The notes under the pieces were generated by a model that had not been told where the DNA came from, did not search any database, and worked only from the letters and a program-made list of their open reading frames with translations. Below are positions 1-5,838 of a DNA stretch of 12,781 bases, one piece after another. Each line of letters opens with the position of its first letter. The stretch's first letter is position 1. A program made the position numbers and the translations under genes. This DNA is from Fidelibacterota bacterium. GTDB lineage: Bacteria; Fidelibacterota; Marinisomatia; Marinisomatales; TCS55. The DNA is taken from positions 24,403 to 37,183 of the forward strand of contig PBBH01000007.1 in assembly GCA_002716525.1 (NCBI GenBank), given 5' to 3'.

Positions 1-2527
1 TCTGTATTTCAATCATTGCCAGTTTAATCATTTCTGCATTGGTCCCTTGAATCGGCATATTAATAGCCATACGTTTAGCTGCTTCACGGTGAAGATGATT
101 ACTACTATCAATATCCCAAACAGGTCGTCTACGGCCTAATATTGTTTCAACATATTGTAATTCACGCGCTTTCTCAACAGTGGATTGAATATAATTTTTA
201 ATTCCCGAATATTTTTCAAAATAAGCTTCGATAATAGTTTTTGCTTCTTTTTGTGGGATACCTAATTCTTGACTCATACGATAAGGACCGGCGCCATAAA
301 TCAAACCAAAATTAACAATCTTTGCCGTTCTTCGCATTTCAGGAATAACAGAATCCATTGGGACATCAAATACATCTGCAGCAGTACGTGAATGGATATC
401 TTCACCCTTATTAAAGGCATCAACCAGGGCTTTATCCTGAGAAAGATGGGCCATAATTCGAAGTTCAATTTGAGAATAATCAGCTGAAAATATTTCCCAA
501 TCTTCATTTTCTGAATGGAAGGCCTTGCGGATCTCCTTCCCTTCCTCGGTTCTTATAGGTATATTTTGAAAGTTGGGATTACTGGAAGACAGTCTCCCCG
601 TGGATGTAATAGTTTGACTAAAAGTAGAATGGATTCGTTTTGTTTCATGATTTATTAAAGAAGGTAAAGCGTCAATATAGGTATTCTTAAGTTTATTCAG
701 TTTTCGATATTCCAATATTAGGCCAGGGATCAAATTTTCGTTTTTTAATCGGTGAAGTACATTTTCAGCTGTTGATCGTTTTTTTATTTCAGGCAATCCT
801 TTAATATCAAATAACACACTAGCTAATTGCTGTGTTGAATTCACGTTAAATTCAGTACCTGCTTCGTTTTGTATATCGTTTACTAAATGATCAATTTTTT
901 TACCCAATTCGGCTGACATAGTCTCCAACATTTTCCCATTTACAAATGTGCCATTGAATTCCATTGCTAGTAGAACTGGTAACAACGGCATTTCAACGCT
1001 ATTAAAAAATCGATCCAGTTCCTCTTTCTTCAATTCTTTTTCAAATATGTGGGTAAGTTGTAGTGCTACATCCGCATCTTCGGCTGCATAGAAAGTAATT
1101 TTATCCAATTCTACTTCAGCCATTGTAATCTGATTTTTGCCCTTCCCAATCAGATCTTCAATTGGGACCATTCGATAATTTAAATGGTCCATGCTGAGGT
1201 TATCCAATTTCAATGCGCGCGATTCCGGCTTTAGCAAATGTGCCGCCAATAAAGTATCAAACTTGATCCCTTTAACCTCTACGCCATGGCGTTTTAGGAT
1301 AAGCGCATCGAATTTGACATTCTGTCCAGTTTTTGGAATGGATTTATTTTCAAAAACTGGTTTCAATATTTCTAATACTGACGTGAGGTCTTCACCACCA
1401 AAATTATTGGATTCTTTCTCTTTGTATTGGATAGGGATATATACACCGGAATCCGCTTGAGTAGAAAAAGATAAGCCAACTATATCACAAAGCATTGGTT
1501 TAACTGATGTCGTTTCTAAATCAAAAGAAAGCCATTTGCCTTTTTTTACACCTTTTACAAATGTATCAAGATCAACTTTGTTTAAAATGGATAAATAATT
1601 CTTTTCTGGTCGTTTTTCATGGGTAGGTACTTCCTCATGAAAGGTATTTAATTGTTTTTGAAGTGCTTGGAATTCTAATTCACGAAGAATTTCATCCATA
1701 GCATTCGCATCAAATCCATCGGTTACCATATCCTTATAGTCTGCATTGATATTCATATCTGTTTTGAGAGTTACCAATTCCTGGCTCAAAAAAGCTTCTT
1801 CTCGGCACTTCTGGAGTCCTTCCCGGGCTCTTTTATTCTTCACCTCATTGGCATGATCCAACGCACTTTCAAGCGTTCCGTATTCATTCAGCAATTTTAC
1901 AGCAGTTTTTACACCGACCCCTGCCACCCCAGGAACATTATCAGATGAATCTCCCATTAGCCCTAAAAGATCAATAATTTTTTCAGGTGGAACACCCCAT
2001 CTTTCGATAACACCTTCTCTATCATACACCTTGATATCGGCCTGACGTCCTGATGGTGCGTAAAGAAAAACATGTTCATTAATTAGCTGCATAAAATCCT
2101 TGTCCCCTGACACGATATAGGCATCTAATCCATTTTCTACTGCTTGAATCGCTAACGTACCGATAATATCATCTGCTTCAAATCCCGGTTCTTCTAAGGT
2201 AGGAATTCGCATGGCTTCCAATAATTTCCATAAATATGGCAGTTGCTCCCTCATTTCTTCAGGCATTTTCTCGCGGGTGGCTTTGTATTCCGGATACCGT
2301 TTATGACGGAATGTTTTTTCCGAAGAATCGAAAGCAGCGATGAGATAATCCGGTTTTTCCAGTCGTAATAGTTTGAGGACTTGATTAGTAAATCCAAACA
2401 ATGCGGAGGTGTGCACCCCTTTGCTGTTGATTAATGGATTTCGAATCATTGCAAAATGAGCACGGTATAACATGGCATAACCATCGATTATAAAGATGCG
2501 TTTTCGAGTGGATTTATTATCTACCAT
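1..2527 (-). CDS. polA: DNA polymerase I, C-terminus cut by window edge
   Basis: Replicative gap-filling and repair polymerase that removes RNA primers; cytoplasmic. The frame starts at ATG 2527 and stays open to position 1, giving 842 residues against about 930 in E. coli, so roughly 65-90 residues including motif C (HDE) lie outside. All three domains are visible. The N-terminal 5'-nuclease has IIDGYAMLYRAH, FEADDIIG, VSGDKDFMQL and GDSSDNVPGVAGVG. The 3'-5' exonuclease keeps its acidic residues: D336 and E338 in FDLETTS, D407 in NVKFDAL, and Y480/D484 in YAAEDAD, so proofreading is expected to be active. The polymerase domain has motif A DYSQIELR (D683) and O-helix RRTAKIVNFGLIYG (F740, equivalent to E. 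coli F762). No frameshift was found when reading the whole frame. No SD is visible before the ATG. Divergent from the hydrolase cluster at 2658. Confidence 0.97.
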   Translation of the reverse strand, partial: MVDNKSTRKRIFIIDGYAMLYRAHFAMIRNPLINSKGVHTSALFGFTNQVLKLLRLEKPDYLIAAFDSSEKTFRHKRYPEYKATREKMPEEMREQLPYLWKLLEAMRIPTLEEPGFEADDIIGTLAIQAVENGLDAYIVSGDKDFMQLINEHVFLYAPSGRQADIKVYDREGVIERWGVPPEKIIDLLGLMGDSSDNVPGVAGVGVKTAVKLLNEYGTLESALDHANEVKNKRAREGLQKCREEAFLSQELVTLKTDMNINADYKDMVTDGFDANAMDEILRELEFQALQKQLNTFHEEVPTHEKRPEKNYLSILNKVDLDTFVKGVKKGKWLSFDLETTSVKPMLCDIVGLSFSTQADSGVYIPIQYKEKESNNFGGEDLTSVLEILKPVFENKSIPKTGQNVKFDALILKRHGVEVKGIKFDTLLAAHLLKPESRALKLDNLSMDHLNYRMVPIEDLIGKGKNQITMAEVELDKITFYAAEDADVALQLTHIFEKELKKEELDRFFNSVEMPLLPVLLAMEFNGTFVNGKMLETMSAELGKKIDHLVNDIQNEAGTEFNVNSTQQLASVLFDIKGLPEIKKRSTAENVLHRLKNENLIPGLILEYRKLNKLKNTYIDALPSLINHETKRIHSTFSQTITSTGRLSSSNPNFQNIPIRTEEGKEIRKAFHSENEDWEIFSADYSQIELRIMAHLSQDKALVDAFNKGEDIHSRTAADVFDVPMDSVIPEMRRTAKIVNFGLIYGAGPYRMSQELGIPQKEAKTIIEAYFEKYSGIKNYIQSTVEKARELQYVETILGRRRPVWDIDSSNHLHREAAKRMAINMPIQGTNAEMIKLAMIEIQ

Positions 2528-2552
2528 GAAGCATTAAAGTTAATGGAAAATC

Positions 2553-2568
2553 GGAGTAAGGGAGTAAG
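2553..2568. repeat. Two tandem copies of GGAGTAAG
   Basis: The 8-mer GGAGTAAG occurs twice head to tail inside the polA/hydrolase spacer, and a partial GGGAAAAGGG run follows. It could be a duplicated operator half-site or simple slippage; nothing in the sequence decides between them. Confidence 0.4.
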
Positions 2569-2647
2569 GGAAAAGGGTTGTGTTTCTGAATAAATATTTG
2601 GCCATAAAAGAAAATAAAATTCCAGTTAACTTCTAATCATAATTGAC

Positions 2648-2653
2648 AGGAGG
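2648..2653 (+). promoter_or_regulatory. SD that sets the start of the M20 hydrolase
   Basis: AGGAGG, the strongest Shine-Dalgarno site in the window, lies 4 nt before TTG 2658. An upstream in-frame TTG at 2643 sits before this SD and cannot use it, so TTG 2658 is the chosen start. The spacing is slightly short. Confidence 0.65.
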
Positions 2654-2657
2654 TATT

Positions 2658-3971
2658 TTGAATCAACAAATCAATCATTCATCAATTAAAATCATCATTG
2701 CTTGTTTTTTATTCTCAATTATTTTTGCAAATAATCCTTTACGTATTAATAATAATCGTTTAAACAAACATCTATCTGAACTATCCAAATTTGGGAAAAA
2801 TGAATTTGGTGGCGTAAGTAGGGTAGCTTACAGCGACGCTGATTTGAGCGGACGCGAATTTGCAATAAAACTAATGAAAACTGCTGGCATGGATGTCCAC
2901 ATTGATCCAGGCGGGAATATAATTGGCATTTTGGCGGGGAAAAATAACGACCTACCTCCAATTGCTATAGGTTCCCACATTGATTCAGTGCCTGAAGGTG
3001 GAAATTTTGACGGTAATGTAGGATCAATATCCGCTATTGAAGTTGCACAAACTCTCAAGGAAAGTAAACATACACTAAATCACCCTTTAATCGTTGTCAT
3101 ATTTCAAAATGAAGAAGGTGGCCTTTTTGGCAGTAAAGTTATGACAAGTGGATTAACAGAACTGGAACTGGAACTTCAATCCAGTAGTGGCTATAGCATA
3201 AGAAAAGGAATTGAAAGGATCGGTGGAAATATCGACCAACTTGAAAAGGCTAAATTGAAAAAGAATGAATGGGCTGCTTATGTAGAGTTGCATATTGAAC
3301 AAGGGGGTATTCTTTATAATGAAAACCTAGATATTGGTGTCGTACAAGGAATTGTAGGTATTAAGCAGTGGGAGGTATTGATAACTGGCTTTGCGAATCA
3401 TGCTGGAACAACGCCAATGGATCAGCGGCGTGATGCACTTTATGCTGCATCTCAATATGTGCAGGCTGTTCATGAAATCGGGAAAAAAACTCCTGGAAAA
3501 CAAGTAGCTACAGTTGGAATAATCAAATCATTTCCTGGAGCACCAAATGTGATTCCAGGGATAGTTAATGCAAGTCTTGAAATTAGAGATTTAGACGGAA
3601 AGAAAATTAATTCTATTTATAAAAAAATTGAATCTACGTCGGAAAATATTGCAAAAAACACAGGGACCAAATTCAAGTTTAAGCAAACAATCAATATCAT
3701 TCCCGAACCCACAAACAGGAGAGTCAGTTGGGCCATTAATCAAGCCGCACAAGACCTTCAACTGTCAAGTAAATTTATGCCCAGTGGAGCTGGACATGAT
3801 GCCCAAGAAATGGCGGTAATTTGTCCTATCGGTATGATTTTTATTCCCAGCAAGGGAGGTATCAGCCATTCACCCAAAGAATATTCATCTCCAAAAGATA
3901 TTGCGAACGGGGCAAATGTTCTACTCCACACCGTTTTGAAATTGGATAAACAATACAGTGAGGAAAATTAA
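2658..3971 (+). CDS. Exported M20 amidohydrolase (N-carbamoyl-L-amino-acid hydrolase / allantoate amidohydrolase-like)
   Basis: Binuclear metal amidohydrolase of the HyuC/AmaB/AllC branch of peptidase family M20, which removes N-carbamoyl or ureido groups from amino-acid-like substrates. From TTG 2658 it is 437 residues, close to the family's 410-430 plus a leader. The metal-site set is complete: H107 in GSHIDSVPEGG, bridging D118 in NFDGNVGS, E152/E153 in FQNEEGG, H212 in ELHIEQGG and H404 in GISHSPKE. H248 in FANHAGTTPMDQRRDA is in the lid/dimer domain and probably contacts substrate. Residues 10-24 form a hydrophobic signal segment ending IIFA-NN, so the enzyme is probably periplasmic, whereas characterised relatives are cytoplasmic. 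Substrate cannot be told from sequence; allantoate, N-carbamoyl amino acids and ureidoglycolate-like compounds remain possible. First gene of a tight cluster; its TAA abuts the next ATG. Confidence 0.9.
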   Translation: MNQQINHSSIKIIIACFLFSIIFANNPLRINNNRLNKHLSELSKFGKNEFGGVSRVAYSDADLSGREFAIKLMKTAGMDVHIDPGGNIIGILAGKNNDLPPIAIGSHIDSVPEGGNFDGNVGSISAIEVAQTLKESKHTLNHPLIVVIFQNEEGGLFGSKVMTSGLTELELELQSSSGYSIRKGIERIGGNIDQLEKAKLKKNEWAAYVELHIEQGGILYNENLDIGVVQGIVGIKQWEVLITGFANHAGTTPMDQRRDALYAASQYVQAVHEIGKKTPGKQVATVGIIKSFPGAPNVIPGIVNASLEIRDLDGKKINSIYKKIESTSENIAKNTGTKFKFKQTINIIPEPTNRRVSWAINQAAQDLQLSSKFMPSGAGHDAQEMAVICPIGMIFIPSKGGISHSPKEYSSPKDIANGANVLLHTVLKLDKQYSEEN

Positions 3972-4604
3972 ATGTCGTTCAAAACTGATAGAACTCGGGT
4001 TCGCCGACTCCCTCAGCGAGGGCATTACGATAAAAATACGATATATCCAATTATTGATGAGGCACTCTATTGCCATGTTGGAATCAATGTTAATGACAGT
4101 CCAGCAGTCATTCCCACCATCCATGCCAGGAAAAATGATACATTATATATTCATGGATCTGCTGCTAGCCGATTGCTAAAATCCATTCCAAAAGAAAATA
4201 ATATATGTGTAACAATAACTCTTCTCGATGGTATTGTACTCGCACGATCTGCTTTTCATCATTCATTAAATTATCGATCCGTTGTCATATTTGGGAAAGG
4301 AGATCTAGTTAATGATCAGAATGAAAAATGGAATGCGTTAAAAACAGTCAGCGACCATCTTATCCCTGGGCGATGGGAAGATGCCCGCCAGCCTAACCAA
4401 AAAGAATTAGATGCAACAACCGTAATTTCAATTTCACTGAAAGAAGCTTCTGCAAAAATCAGAACAGGGCCACCAAGCGATGAAGAAGTTGACTATCAGC
4501 TGCCTGTCTGGGCGGGTGTTTTACCCTATACAATCAAAAAAGGAGAACTAATTCCTGACCCTCGGTTACCAAAATCAATCAACATCCCTGATTATCTGAT
4601 TTGA
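3972..4604 (+). CDS. Pyridoxamine 5'-phosphate oxidase-like flavin-binding protein
   Basis: 210 residues matching the split-barrel flavin-binding family often labelled 'pyridoxamine 5'-phosphate oxidase family' (Pyridox_ox_2, NimA-related). Family hallmarks are seen end to end: TDRTRVRRLPQRGHYD at the N-terminus, LYIHGSAASRLL around residues 58-69, LLDGIVLARSAFHHSLNYRS in the middle, IPGRWEDARQP, then EASAKIRTGPPSDEE and LPVWAGVLP near the C-terminus. Length is that of the intact family. No signal peptide, so it should be cytoplasmic, in contrast to both exported neighbours. The ATG follows the previous TAA directly (TAAATG), with a GAGGA SD at 3960-3964 inside the upstream gene, so translation is probably coupled. 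Members bind FMN, F420 or heme, and physiological substrates are mostly unknown; genuine PdxH activity should not be assumed. The stop TGA shares two bases with the following TTG start. Confidence 0.88.
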   Translation: MSFKTDRTRVRRLPQRGHYDKNTIYPIIDEALYCHVGINVNDSPAVIPTIHARKNDTLYIHGSAASRLLKSIPKENNICVTITLLDGIVLARSAFHHSLNYRSVVIFGKGDLVNDQNEKWNALKTVSDHLIPGRWEDARQPNQKELDATTVISISLKEASAKIRTGPPSDEEVDYQLPVWAGVLPYTIKKGELIPDPRLPKSINIPDYLI

Positions 4605-4732
4605 AGCTTAAAATCCTTTCAGTCGGAAAAATTAAAAATAATAATCTAGATGAAATGGTGAAAATGTTCTTATTAGAACAAATTTATCGTGCAATTTCAA
4701 TTTTAGAAAACCGAAAATACCATAAGGGTTAG
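4601..4732 (+). pseudogene. rlmH: Internally deleted rlmH (23S rRNA pseudouridine1915 N3-methyltransferase) remnant, 43 codons
   Basis: An open frame from TTG 4601 to TAG 4732 encodes 43 residues. The first 19 read LKLKILSVGKIKNNNLDEM (TTG read as Met at the start), like the beginning of RlmH (E. coli MKLQLVAVGTKM). The rest, with FLLEQIYRAISIL and final KYHKG, matches the extreme C-terminus of RlmH (E. coli VAESLYRAWSI ... PYHRE; S. aureus LIEQVYRAFKI ... AYHK). About 110 central residues are absent, including the LDxxG and IGGPEG segments that build the SAM-binding knot. The join falls near codons 19-20 (about 4657/4658), is in frame, and lies in a short imperfect repeat (ATGAAATG, GTGAAAATG). 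It cannot be a normal methyltransferase. Its start overlaps the preceding stop (TTGA) with no SD of its own, and it carries the SD of the next gene. It could be a decaying gene, an assembly join or a retained micro-protein. Confidence 0.75.
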
Positions 4733-4733
4733 T

Positions 4734-5816
4734 GTGGACCAGTTTAAGCAAATTTACATTTTAATATGTTTTTTTATATTATCGGTTGTAGGCCTACGAT
4801 CTATTGAAAAAGGGCCGCATAAACGAGCCGCTCGTATTATAGAAAAATTTATAGATACATATGATATACCTGGACTATCCATAACGGTTGGGAAAAATGG
4901 TCAGATAGCCTGGACGAAAGGATTTGGCCTTGCTAATATAAATGAAAAGATTCCTGTAACTTCAAAAACTAGATTTCGAATTGGCAGTATATCTAAAACA
5001 GTAACTTCTGCAGCAGTAGGCCGCCTAGTGGATCAGGATAAGCTTGATTTAGATGCCCCCATTCAAACTTACGTACCCACCTTCCCAGAAAAACGATGGC
5101 CAATTACTACACGTATGGCCATGAGTCACCTTTCAGGAATTCGACATTATAAAGGTAATGAATTTTTAAATGAAAAATATTATTCCACTGTATTAAAAGG
5201 ACTCAGAATTTTCCAAGATGATACGCTAAGCCATGAACCGGGGACTCATTATCTATACAGTAGTTATGCATGGAATCTAGTCAGCGCAGTGGTCGAAGGT
5301 GCAACCGGTATTGATTATCTTTCCTATATGGAAGATACAGTTTTTACTGCTCTGGATACAGAGACACTAATAGCAGAACACCAAGATTCAATCTTAATAC
5401 CCATCGCTTCTTTTTATAATGCCGAAAACGGCGAACTAATATTGGCTCCTCAAGTCAATAATAGCTACAAATGGGCTAGTGGCGGTTTGGTCGGAACCAG
5501 TACGGATTTGGTCAATTTTATTCATAACCTTCATGCTACTGATTTCTTATCGAAAGAAGTAATCAAAGAACTGCATACACCAAACACCACTCGTATTGGT
5601 CAACCAACCAACTATGGGTTGGGATGGCGGCATTACCGTGATTTTTGGCGTAATCCATTCATTGGCCATAGTGGCGGATCCGTCGGGGGCAGCGCCATGT
5701 TGATTTATTATCCTCAAAAAGAAATTGTTGTAGCAATCTTGGTGAACTCACGTTCCGAAAAAGGTGGTGATTTAAATCTCTTGGCACAGCGGATTGCCAG
5801 AAGATTTATACATTAG
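4734..5816 (+). CDS. Exported LACTB-like serine hydrolase (beta-lactamase / peptidase S12 family)
   Basis: 360-residue penicillin-binding-protein fold enzyme (Pfam Beta-lactamase, MEROPS S12). It resembles the mitochondrial LACTB branch rather than resistance enzymes: FRIGSISKT with nucleophile S85 and K88 (LACTB also has SISK), HLSGIRHY, YVPTFPEK, YLYSSYAWN with Y175-S176-S177 in place of class C YxN, VNNSYKWASGG, and H312-S-G-G315 as the third catalytic motif. An N-terminal hydrophobic segment (about residues 6-21) predicts export to the periplasm. The GTG start lies 1 nt after the rlmH remnant, with AAGGG at 4724-4728 as SD. Family members cleave peptides, esters or D-amino-acid bonds; the substrate here is unknown. 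Being downstream of an exported amidohydrolase, it may work on periplasmic peptide or amide compounds, which is inference. It converges on the TonB receptor with only 22 nt between the stop codons and no terminator hairpin. Confidence 0.9.
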   Translation: MDQFKQIYILICFFILSVVGLRSIEKGPHKRAARIIEKFIDTYDIPGLSITVGKNGQIAWTKGFGLANINEKIPVTSKTRFRIGSISKTVTSAAVGRLVDQDKLDLDAPIQTYVPTFPEKRWPITTRMAMSHLSGIRHYKGNEFLNEKYYSTVLKGLRIFQDDTLSHEPGTHYLYSSYAWNLVSAVVEGATGIDYLSYMEDTVFTALDTETLIAEHQDSILIPIASFYNAENGELILAPQVNNSYKWASGGLVGTSTDLVNFIHNLHATDFLSKEVIKELHTPNTTRIGQPTNYGLGWRHYRDFWRNPFIGHSGGSVGGSAMLIYYPQKEIVVAILVNSRSEKGGDLNLLAQRIARRFIH

Positions 5817-5838
5817 TTGTTATACGTTAAATACTTAA

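Larger units (their letters stand above)
2528..2657. promoter_or_regulatory. Divergent spacer between polA and the hydrolase cluster
   Basis: This 130-bp AT-rich spacer must hold the promoters of both polA (leftward) and the M20 hydrolase cluster (rightward). I cannot assign a convincing -35/-10 pair. It contains a perfect tandem repeat of an 8-mer, GGAGTAAG, at 2553-2560 and 2561-2568, followed by more purine-rich sequence, and ends with the strong SD of the hydrolase. The promoter role is inferred only from gene orientation. Confidence 0.45.

Noticed and set aside
2593..2600. AATATTTG as a Bacteroidota-type -7 box (TAnnTTTG)
   Set aside because: It misses the first T of the consensus and no convincing -33 element was seen; in AT-rich spacer DNA such a near match is expected by chance.
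2658..2720. Possible lipoprotein signal: IIAC near residue 15 of the M20 hydrolase
   Set aside because: The four residues fit a loose lipobox, but only about three hydrophobic residues precede the Cys and the hydrophobic run continues well past it, so an ordinary signal peptide ending IIFA fits better.
4734..5816. Antibiotic-resistance beta-lactamase
   Set aside because: The motifs SISK, YSS and HSGG with the surrounding segments match LACTB/S12 hydrolases, not class A or class C resistance enzymes.
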